DNA of 37,916 bases. Origin: Rhodanobacteraceae bacterium. Its GTDB lineage: Bacteria; Acidobacteriota; Terriglobia; Terriglobales; Acidobacteriaceae. This document shows positions 31,885 through 37,916 of the stretch, piece after piece (within the stretch, counting starts at the first letter, position 1; every line of letters starts with the position of its first letter). The notes under the pieces are model-generated. The model was not told where the DNA came from. It made no database searches and saw only the letters and a program-made list of their open reading frames with translations. Both the position numbers and the translations under genes were made by a program. The stretch covers positions 1 to 37,916 of the forward strand of contig JANXWZ010000084.1 of assembly GCA_025350865.1 (NCBI GenBank), in the 5' to 3' direction.

Positions 31885-33621
31885 CTAGGCGTCCACAACG
31901 TGGCGTCCACCGGCCGGTGCGGCATCGCGTGCGACTGCGGCGACGACCGCGCCGTTGAGGTTTGCGCGGAGGGTCTCGTCGGTGGTTCGGGCGAAGTAGG
32001 CTCGGAGATCTTCGCCCGGTTCGCGCACTGCGAGATAGCCGCGCAGCAGGCGTTCGACGGCCTCCGGGCAGTCCTCTGCGGCGGCGCGGTAGCCGATCTG
32101 GCGGGCGATGTTGGCATGCTTGCCTACGGCCCCGCCGACGCAGAAGTAGAACGCGTCCACCAGCTTGCCGTCCTTCTTGATCTTCTTGCCTTCGAGGCCG
32201 ATATCGGCGATCCAGCTTTGCCCGCAGGAGTTGGTGCAGCCGGTGACGTGGAGCTTGATCTGCTGGTCGAAGCCGGGGAGCCGCTCCTCCATCTCGCTGG
32301 TCAGCCATTTGGAAAATGCCTTGGTTTCGGCGATGGCGAGCTTGCAGAATTCAGTTCCGGTACAAGCGATGGCTCCACGCCAGAAGGGTGAAACTTCGAC
32401 GCGGAGATCGAGTGCGTGCAGGTCGGCGATCGAGGCGCGAACGTTGGCATTCTTGACGTTGGCGATCACGATGTTCTGCATGATGGTCGCGCGCAGATGC
32501 CCGTCGCCATGCTTCTCCGAAAGATCAGCGAGCGCTTCGAGTGTGTCGGCAGTCATGCGGCCGCCCATGACGGATGCCCCGACGGTGGAGAGGCCCGGCT
32601 GTTTCTGGGGCGACACGCCTACGTGGTCGCGATAGACATCGTCCGGCACCACATCCGCGGTCAATGGGGACGGATCCAATTTGTAACCGAGTTGGTTCTC
32701 AATCGCGGCCAGCATGGATTCCGCAGTCCAGCCGTGCTTCATGAAGAGGTACTTCATGCGGGCGTGGGTGCGGCTTTCGCGCAGTGCGGTCTGCTCTTTG
32801 AAGATGCGGACCACAGCGGTGATCACGTCCATCGCCTTATCCTGTGGGATAAAAGCGGGAATTCGTTCGGCGATGTGCGGCTCGGTGGAAAGCCCGCCGC
32901 CGACGCGCAATGTGTAACCGATTTCGTCCACACCATCGACGGTGCGCTTGATCGCGGTGAGCGCCACGTCGTTAATCTCCGGATACGAGCACCACAGCGG
33001 GCAACCGGTGACCGAAATCTTGAACTTGCGCGGCAGGTTGTAGAACTCGGGATTCGCGGTGAGATAGTGCGCGACTTCCACTGCCAGCGGGCTGGCATCG
33101 ATCAACTCGTGATGGTCGAGCCCGGCGAGAGGGCAGCCGGTCACATTGCGGACCACGTCGCCGCATGCACCCTTGGGCGAGAGGCCGATCTCGGTGAGCT
33201 TATCGGTCACTTCGACGAGGTCGGCGATGGTCAGCCAATGCAGCTGGATGTTCTGTCGCGTGGTGATGTCGACGAGGTTGCGACCGTGGTCGCGGGCAAT
33301 CGTTGCAATCACCCGGGTCTGGTGCGCGGTGAGTAGACCATTGGGCAGGCCGATCCGCATCATGAAGAACTCGCTTGCCTTGCCCTCGCCGGCGGTTCCG
33401 CCCGTGACGCCGAGGCCGTCGCCCTGTGTGTAGACTCCCCACCACTTAAAGTAGAGGTTGGCCCACTCTGCGGCGACCGAATCGCGGCCCTCTTTGGCGA
33501 ATGCGCGCACCTCGCCCCAGGTCTCCCAGGGGTTTTTCGCGAGCTTCAACCGCTCTGATTTCTGGGCCTTGGTTTCTTTCGCGGCGGTTGCGGGTGCAGC
33601 GGAGACAAGCGAGTCGGACAT
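31885..33621 (-). CDS. Siroheme/4Fe-4S sulfite (or nitrite) reductase, ferredoxin type
   Basis: The enzyme reduces sulfite to sulfide or nitrite to ammonia by six electrons. The 578-residue product has the tandem SiR/NiR half-domains (TRQNIQLHWL; NVTGCPLAG; KISVTGCPLWCS) and the cluster-siroheme cysteines at 420, 426 (CTGTEFC), 462 and 466 (GCTNSCG). It begins MSDSLVSAAP with AAGGAG (33627-33632) upstream. Sequence alone cannot separate sulfite from nitrite reductase. The leader region, with a Cys-rich peptide and attenuator, argues for sulfite reduction in cysteine synthesis. Siroheme genes lie 3.6 kb away. No sulfate-activation genes are seen in the window. Confidence 0.93.
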   Translation of the reverse strand: MSDSLVSAAPATAAKETKAQKSERLKLAKNPWETWGEVRAFAKEGRDSVAAEWANLYFKWWGVYTQGDGLGVTGGTAGEGKASEFFMMRIGLPNGLLTAHQTRVIATIARDHGRNLVDITTRQNIQLHWLTIADLVEVTDKLTEIGLSPKGACGDVVRNVTGCPLAGLDHHELIDASPLAVEVAHYLTANPEFYNLPRKFKISVTGCPLWCSYPEINDVALTAIKRTVDGVDEIGYTLRVGGGLSTEPHIAERIPAFIPQDKAMDVITAVVRIFKEQTALRESRTHARMKYLFMKHGWTAESMLAAIENQLGYKLDPSPLTADVVPDDVYRDHVGVSPQKQPGLSTVGASVMGGRMTADTLEALADLSEKHGDGHLRATIMQNIVIANVKNANVRASIADLHALDLRVEVSPFWRGAIACTGTEFCKLAIAETKAFSKWLTSEMEERLPGFDQQIKLHVTGCTNSCGQSWIADIGLEGKKIKKDGKLVDAFYFCVGGAVGKHANIARQIGYRAAAEDCPEAVERLLRGYLAVREPGEDLRAYFARTTDETLRANLNGAVVAAVARDAAPAGGRHVVDA

Positions 33622-33654
33622 GAAACTCCTTAATTGAGATTCTTGCGATCAATA

Positions 33655-33685
33655 GAAAAGCCCACGTTGGGTGAGGATCGTGGGC
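33655..33685 (-). terminator. Attenuator hairpin upstream of the sulfite reductase gene
   Basis: On the minus strand GCCCACG (33685-33679) pairs perfectly with CGTGGGC (33666-33660) across a 12-nt loop, followed by TTTTC. It lies between the stop of the Cys-rich leader ORF and the reductase start, where a transcription attenuator would be. Confidence 0.65.
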
Positions 33686-33723
33686 GGCTGCGGCTGGTCT
33701 TTGCGGGCGGACTCGGTGAGGGG

Positions 33724-33804
33724 TCAGCTGGTCGTGCAAAGCGGCAGCGCGAGTCGCGAGCCTTTGCAACAACAAAGGGTGCGGTAATGTGACATAAAGG
33801 CCAT
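33724..33804 (-). CDS. Putative cysteine-rich leader peptide upstream of the sulfite reductase
   Basis: A 26-codon ORF, too short for ordinary gene calling, begins with an ATG at 33804 or an in-frame ATG at 33795 and ends with TGA at 33724-33726. It holds three consecutive Cys codons (codons 11-13, in RTLCCCKG) and a fourth Cys at 23. The Cys codons lie in the loop of a CCTTTG/CAAAGG hairpin (33761-33778). There is no Shine-Dalgarno. The predicted promoter places the transcript start at or just before the first ATG, so it would be leaderless. Poly-Cys leader peptides that sense cysteine are known in actinobacteria upstream of sulfur genes. The role here is inference. Confidence 0.6.
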   Translation of the reverse strand: MAFMSHYRTLCCCKGSRLALPLCTTS

Positions 33805-33811
33805 TAGGTAA

Positions 33812-33840
33812 AGGTTAGATTGCCGGACAATCCGAGTCAA
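33812..33840 (-). promoter_or_regulatory. Promoter of the leader ORF and sulfite reductase
   Basis: On the minus strand TTGACT (33840-33835), a 17-nt spacer and TAACCT (33817-33812) match the housekeeping sigma consensus well. The -10 end is 7 nt from the ATG at 33804, which predicts a leaderless transcript. Confidence 0.65.
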
Positions 33841-33853
33841 GGCAGAGGCGAGA

Positions 33854-33888
33854 AAAGGCGGCACGACGAGAACCGTCGTGCCGCCTTT
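33854..33888 (-). terminator. Strong intrinsic terminator after the blaR1-like gene
   Basis: A 15-bp perfect stem (AAAGGCGGCACGACG at 33854-33868 with its complement at 33874-33888, 5-nt loop) ends in TTTTCTC on the minus strand. It lies 13 nt after the stop of the M56 gene and just before the sulfite reductase promoter, and insulates the two units. Confidence 0.9.
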
Positions 33889-33901
33889 GCTGGAAAACCA
33901 A

Positions 33902-35797
33902 TTAGTAGCTTTTCTTAGCCTGGTCGATCCGCCGCTGAGCCTCGTCCAACTGCCGCTGAACGCTATCGTCGTGCACCTGCTTGCGGGCCTCGGCGATGGC
34001 CGCGCTGGCATCGTCGAGCTGCTTGCGAGCCTCTGCCGCGCGCTTTCCGTCATCGGCGCGTATCACGAACGCCATCTTCTTTCCGTTCTCAATCTGCTCC
34101 CGAAACTCAGAACTGTTCATCCTGGTCTTCATCTCTTCCATCTGCTTCTTGAACTCGCCACTGTCGATCATCGCCTTGCGAGCCTGTTCTCTTGCCTCGT
34201 CCATCTGCTTTTTGAATTCTGGGCTGTTCAACTTGAGTTTCATCTCCTCCATTTGCTTCTTGAATTCGGGAGAATCGATCATCGCCTTGCGGGCTTGTTC
34301 CCCGGCCTCGTTCATCTGCTTCTTGAACTCGGGGGAGTCGAACTTGAATTTCATGTCCGCCATTTGCTTTGCGACCTCCGGCGGCATCACGAATTTCATG
34401 TCCACGTCCGGGATGACGATCTGCGGCATCTCCTTCAATTTCAGCTTCATCGCCTCGCGAGCCTCGGCCCTTTGTTTGCGCTCTTCAGGAGTAAGTTTGT
34501 GGATGACCACCTGGGCGTCGTTCAAATCATCTGCCGCCGCAGAGCTTGACGGCTTGGCCGGCGGAGTGGGGGCTTGCGGTGGAACAGGCGCGGTTGGAGA
34601 TGACGGCCTGGCCGGTGTGGCGGGCAAGGTCGGCGGAACTGGAGCTACGACCTCGGGAACGGGTGGCGGCTCAACGAGCGGTGCCTGGGCGTTTTGTGCA
34701 GTCTGCATCGCGTAGACGATTGGTGCCGAGGCCTTGAGATGCAGCGTCGCAGCAGCCCCCGTACCGGCAACGAGAACTGCGGCACCGGCAGCGATACGGG
34801 CGGCGCGAAGCGTCAGACTGAGCGGCAGCTTGGGTTCGGTTAGCTTCATGATGCGTTCCTCCAGGGAGTTGCCTTTGTGGTCGAAAAGGCCGACAGCTTC
34901 GACGTGTTGAGACGGGCGCACGAGCCCTTCGGCGAGCGCAATTAAGGTACGTGCATACTTCGATCGGGACGCGAAGACGCCAGCGGCGTGGGCGTCGCAG
35001 ATCATCTCGCGGGTCTGGCGAATGCGGGTTTGCAGCGCATAAGTTGCGGGATGATACGCAATGGGCAAAGCTGCAACGCGCAATGTTAGATTGGCGAGGA
35101 AGTCGCGCCGCCGGACGTGCGCCAGCTCATGCAGCAGCACAGCGGCCAGCGCAGCATCGTCGAAGTTGCCGACGGCACTTTGGCGGAGGCTCGCAGGCAG
35201 CAGAAGCACCGGGCAGCGTACCCCGACGACCATCGGGCTGGCGTTGGGGTCGTCGAGAAAACGCACGTCCGGGATGCGTTCGGGCTTAAGTTGGAGCCGC
35301 CCGGCGCAAGCCCGCAGCAGCGTCGATTCGAGCGTGGTGAGCGGATGTTGCGCAGCCGACTCCACCACCCGCCGCACGGCAACCCAGCCGTATAGTAGCC
35401 TCGCGAGGCTGAGGGCCACGGACACCGCGTACAGGTCAATCAGCCAGCCGATCGTTTGCGATTGCAGGTGGATGGGCCGAACCCGCAAGGCCGCAAGCGT
35501 TCGCGTGATGGAGCGTGATGGGGGCGGCGGAGTGGCAGGGAATTGATCGAGCGCCAGGCCTTTGCTTTCAGCCGGGGAGAGGGTTTGTGCAAGCGCACGT
35601 TCTGCGTCCAGTGCCCGGTTCCAGTCGATGCCTCGCAACGGCAGCAACACGCCAAGCGCCAATGCCGCACACCACAGCGCGTGTTGGACCGGGAGCGAGG
35701 GGCGCGCGATGCGAACGACCATGACGGTGGCAAACACAAGCAGAGGCAGCTGCCAAAGGCTGTTCACGAGGTATTCAAAGAGGTTCTGTGCGGTCAT
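33902..35797 (-). CDS. BlaR1/MecR1-like M56 membrane peptidase with C-terminal coiled-coil repeats
   Basis: M56 proteins sense a signal and trigger cleavage of a BlaI-type repressor. The 631-residue product starts at 35797 (AAGGAG 8 nt upstream, ATGA overlap with blaI). It has N-terminal membrane helices, the zinc protease site LLHELAHVRRRD (HExxH at 223-227) and REMICDAHA for the third ligand. After a transmembrane stretch (ARIAAGAAVLVAGTGAAATL) comes a Pro-rich linker and, instead of a penicillin-binding sensor domain, a charged coiled-coil region with tandem repeats (34118-34339). The signal is therefore not likely to be a beta-lactam. Confidence 0.9.
   Translation of the reverse strand: MTAQNLFEYLVNSLWQLPLLVFATVMVVRIARPSLPVQHALWCAALALGVLLPLRGIDWNRALDAERALAQTLSPAESKGLALDQFPATPPPPSRSITRTLAALRVRPIHLQSQTIGWLIDLYAVSVALSLARLLYGWVAVRRVVESAAQHPLTTLESTLLRACAGRLQLKPERIPDVRFLDDPNASPMVVGVRCPVLLLPASLRQSAVGNFDDAALAAVLLHELAHVRRRDFLANLTLRVAALPIAYHPATYALQTRIRQTREMICDAHAAGVFASRSKYARTLIALAEGLVRPSQHVEAVGLFDHKGNSLEERIMKLTEPKLPLSLTLRAARIAAGAAVLVAGTGAAATLHLKASAPIVYAMQTAQNAQAPLVEPPPVPEVVAPVPPTLPATPARPSSPTAPVPPQAPTPPAKPSSSAAADDLNDAQVVIHKLTPEERKQRAEAREAMKLKLKEMPQIVIPDVDMKFVMPPEVAKQMADMKFKFDSPEFKKQMNEAGEQARKAMIDSPEFKKQMEEMKLKLNSPEFKKQMDEAREQARKAMIDSGEFKKQMEEMKTRMNSSEFREQIENGKKMAFVIRADDGKRAAEARKQLDDASAAIAEARKQVHDDSVQRQLDEAQRRIDQAKKSY
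34118..34339 (-). repeat. Tandem 111-bp coding repeat in the M56 protein
   Basis: Two 37-residue units follow each other. Each is made of a 21-residue part (DSPEFKKQMNEAGEQARKAM type) and a 16-residue part (DSPEFKKQMEEMKLKL type). A partial third unit (NSSEFREQIENGKK) follows, and a degenerate one (PPEVAKQMADMKFKF) precedes. The composition is that of an amphipathic coiled coil. Confidence 0.85.
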
Positions 35798-36204
35798 TGG
35801 GCAGGCTCCTTCTTTGGCGTTTTGGGTTCGGCTGCTTCGCGGCGTTCCGCCTCGGCGACGATCCTGCTCAGTCGCTCCAGGTCTTTGGAGTCGATATTCT
35901 TCGTCTCGACGAGCGTCATCAGCAGGGCCTCCGCGGAGCCGCCAAACATCCGCGCGACAAGGTCTTCGACGGCCGTCCCGGTAGCCCGCTGGCGGGTGAC
36001 GATGGGCCGGTAGCGGAAGGCCCGGCCATCCTGCACACGCTTCACCTTCTTCTTGCGTAGCAGCACGTTCAGCATGGTCATCACGGTGGTGTAGGCAAGG
36101 TCGCCACTCAACTCCGGCTGAACCTCGGAGACGGTGGACGGCCCACGATCCCACAACACATTCATGATTGCGAGTTCCAGTGGCGTTAGCGGTTTCTCCT
36201 GCAT
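35794..36204 (-). CDS. BlaI/MecI-type transcriptional repressor
   Basis: BlaI proteins are winged-helix dimers released from DNA by proteolysis through their M56 partner. The 136-residue product opens PLTPLELAIMNVLWDRGPST and has LAYTTVMTMLNVLLRKKKVK, then VQDGRAFRYRPIVTR, which are the recognition helix and wing. GGGAGG (36209-36214) lies before the ATG. The stop overlaps the blaR1-like gene. Two matching dyads upstream suggest autoregulation. The C-terminus ends in a charged tail (EPKTPKKEPAQ). Confidence 0.95.
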   Translation of the reverse strand: MQEKPLTPLELAIMNVLWDRGPSTVSEVQPELSGDLAYTTVMTMLNVLLRKKKVKRVQDGRAFRYRPIVTRQRATGTAVEDLVARMFGGSAEALLMTLVETKNIDSKDLERLSRIVAEAERREAAEPKTPKKEPAQ

Positions 36205-36219
36205 TGGACCTCCCGATGT

Positions 36220-36279
36220 ACTACGGCGTTAGTAGATAGATAGACGTTTCGGATTGCATTTGTCAACTAACGTCTTAGT
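36220..36279 (-). promoter_or_regulatory. blaI promoter with two BlaI-type operator dyads
   Basis: Two copies of ACTA-N6-TAGT lie at 36220-36233 (ACTACGGCGTTAGT) and 36266-36279 (ACTAACGTCTTAGT), 46 bp apart centre to centre. On the minus strand a TTGACA (36261-36266) and a TATCTA (36237-36242) with an 18-nt spacer lie between them, so one dyad touches the -35 box and the other the start region. This fits repression by BlaI. Confidence 0.7.
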
Positions 36280-36348
36280 AGAAAGTTGGAAAAATTTTGA
36301 GCCGGGTAGAATGGGAACTGTCGGTTGGACGTTTCAGGAGCGATCTGG

Positions 36349-37916
36349 ATGGCGGAGTTGGCAGTGGAATTGACATCGTCGGCGGTGGCTGATTTCGGCC
36401 CCGAGAACCCTTTTTACCGGGCCAGCACGCTTCCGTTTCAAGCTCCGCCGTTCGACCGCATTGTCGACACGGACTACGAACCGGCGTTTCTGGCGGGCAT
36501 GGCCGAACAGGTGGCTGAAGTGCAGGCCATTCTGCGCAATGCGGAGACGCCAACGTTTGAAAATACGGTCGTGGCACTGGAGAAGTCGGGCGAGTTGCTG
36601 AGCCGTACCTCCGCCGCATTCGGCGCGATGGCGGGCGCCTTCACGAACCCGGCGATTGAACAGTTGCAGCAGGATCTGGCACCGAAGTTTTCCGCGCATT
36701 CGGACGCAATCTTCCTCGATAGTGCGCTGTTTGAACGGATCGAGGCGATTTACCTGCAGCGCGAAAACCTGCAGGTCGACCCCGAGTCGGACCGTCTGCT
36801 GGATCTGTATTACAAGCAATTTGTCCACGCTGGATCCATGCTGAACGACGCCGACAAGGCCGCGCTGACTGCGCTGAACGCGGAGGAGTCGACGCTCTCG
36901 AACAGTTTCACCCGGCTGCTGCTGGCCGCGAATAAAGCTGGGGCGTTTGTGACGTCGGACAAGGCGGCTCTCGATGGCTTGACGGACGACCAGCTTGCGG
37001 CGGCTCAGGCCCGCGGCGTGGACGGCTACGAGATTCCGTTGCAGAACACGACGCAGCAACCGGTACTGGCGCAGCTTACCGTGCGGGCGACGCGGCAGGC
37101 GATCTTCGAGCTATCGCTCGGCCGCACGGAGAAGGCCGATGAGAACGATACCCGAGCGCTGATTTCGCGACTGGCGCAGTTGCGGGCTGAGAAGGCCAAA
37201 CTGCTGGGGTTCGAGACGTATGCAGCGTGGAAGCTCGAAAACCAGATGGCGAAGACGCCGGACTCGGCCCAGCGATTTCTGGACGAGTTAGTCCCAAAGG
37301 CGATCGCGCAGGCTGGTTTGGAACAGCAGGATATTCAGGCGCTCATCGATGCCCAGAACGGCGGGTTCAGCGTCAAGCCGTGGGATTGTGAGTTCTATTC
37401 CGAGCAGGTTCGCAAGGCGAAATTCGATATCGACGAGGCGGAGGTTCGTCCCTATTTTGAACTGAATCGCTGTTTGCACGATGGCGTCTTTTTTGCGGCG
37501 ACACAGCTGTTCGGCATCACGTTCGCAGAACGCAACGACCTGCCTGTCTACGCGCCGGACGTGCGGACCTACGAGATTTTCAACGCCGATGGGTCGCACC
37601 TCGCGCTGTTTTATACCGACTTCTTCAAGCGAGACAACAAGCGCGGCGGCGCGTGGATGTCGAGCTTTGTGAGCCAGTCCCGCCTGCTGGGCGATGAGCC
37701 GGTGATCTACAACGTCTGCAACTACACCCGGCCCGCGCAGGGACAGCCAGCGCTGATCAGTTTCTCCGACGTGACGACGCTGTTCCACGAGTTCGGCCAC
37801 GCGCTACATGGGATGTTCTCCGAAGCGCAATACCCGTTGCTGGCCGGCACCAGCGTGCCGCGTGACTTCGTGGAATTTCCATCGCAATTCAATGAGCGCT
37901 GGGCGGTCGATCCTAA
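36349..37916 (+). CDS. M3 family oligopeptidase (peptidyl-dipeptidase Dcp-like), partial
   Basis: M3 zinc peptidases cut short peptides; Dcp removes C-terminal dipeptides. The gene is open to the right edge (522 codons). It has NPFYRASTLPFQAPPFDRIV near the start, a long helical region (LSNSFTRLLLAANKAGAF), LGFETYAAWKLENQMAKTP, the M3 segment VYAPDVRTYEI, and the zinc site TTLFHEFGHALHGMFS, followed by PRDFVEFPSQFNERW. The ATG at 36349 has AGGAG 8 nt upstream. No signal peptide is seen, so it is cytoplasmic. The window ends about 180 residues before the expected C-terminus. Confidence 0.93.
   Translation, partial: MAELAVELTSSAVADFGPENPFYRASTLPFQAPPFDRIVDTDYEPAFLAGMAEQVAEVQAILRNAETPTFENTVVALEKSGELLSRTSAAFGAMAGAFTNPAIEQLQQDLAPKFSAHSDAIFLDSALFERIEAIYLQRENLQVDPESDRLLDLYYKQFVHAGSMLNDADKAALTALNAEESTLSNSFTRLLLAANKAGAFVTSDKAALDGLTDDQLAAAQARGVDGYEIPLQNTTQQPVLAQLTVRATRQAIFELSLGRTEKADENDTRALISRLAQLRAEKAKLLGFETYAAWKLENQMAKTPDSAQRFLDELVPKAIAQAGLEQQDIQALIDAQNGGFSVKPWDCEFYSEQVRKAKFDIDEAEVRPYFELNRCLHDGVFFAATQLFGITFAERNDLPVYAPDVRTYEIFNADGSHLALFYTDFFKRDNKRGGAWMSSFVSQSRLLGDEPVIYNVCNYTRPAQGQPALISFSDVTTLFHEFGHALHGMFSEAQYPLLAGTSVPRDFVEFPSQFNERWAVDP

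Noticed and set aside
32416..33336. Plus-strand open frame of 306 codons
   Set aside because: Antisense shadow of the siroheme reductase gene.
1..37916. CRISPR arrays, tRNA and rRNA genes, integrase or transposase genes
   Set aside because: I looked through the intergenic regions and the gene products and saw none; the repeats present are dispersed or coding, not regularly spaced arrays.

Overview
The window looks like a chromosomal segment of an acidobacterium, probably of the Terriglobus/Granulicella/Edaphobacter group. This rests on high GC, dense gene packing, a DUF1800 secreted protein, a secreted pectinase, ATP-dependent DNA ligases, and a short palindromic repeat family lying just 3' of many genes. 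The placement is inference from gene content; no rRNA or tRNA gene was found to confirm it. No phage, insertion sequence or CRISPR array was recognised.

Left part (1-9344). An M1-like aminopeptidase fragment runs off the left edge, next to what looks like a frameshifted Flp-type pilin with its own terminator. Then come the periplasmic methionine sulfoxide repair pair msrP-msrQ, a DUF1800 secreted protein, pdxH overlapping an EcsC-family gene, a 250-bp inverted-repeat element, a lipoprotein, an RNase II-like RNB protein and a MOSC protein.

Middle part (9395-17182). A secreted fusion carries an intact GH28 polygalacturonase and a pectinesterase-like domain that has lost its catalytic residues. 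The classic ribosome operon rpsP-khpA-rimM-trmD-rplS follows on the minus strand, ending at a strong terminator, with rnhB and a PIG-L deacetylase beyond it. An esterase lies at the right end.

Amidoligase cluster (17380-22750). Five co-directional genes encode an esterase, an ATP-grasp ligase, a GCS2-type carboxylate-amine ligase, an M29 aminopeptidase and a second, divergent ATP-grasp-like protein. Three peptide-bond-forming or related enzymes next to a peptidase and an esterase suggest that an unidentified small peptide or peptide conjugate is made and turned over. This is the best candidate in the window for an undescribed pathway.

Right part (22882-37916). A PilZ protein overlaps a NarL-type regulator whose phosphoacceptor Asp appears to be Glu. 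Then follow yceI, phenylalanine hydroxylase, a secreted metallophosphoesterase, the siroheme pair (SUMT plus precorrin-2 dehydrogenase), a convergent LigC / LigD-polymerase pair, a PfkB kinase and a siroheme-dependent sulfite/nitrite reductase. The reductase is preceded by a promoter, an apparently leaderless ORF with three consecutive Cys codons, and a hairpin-plus-T-tract attenuator, suggesting cysteine-sensing control and a sulfite reductase role. A BlaI/BlaR1-type pair follows. Its BlaR1-like member carries tandem coiled-coil repeats instead of a penicillin-sensor domain, and its promoter is overlapped by two matching dyads. The window ends inside an M3 oligopeptidase.
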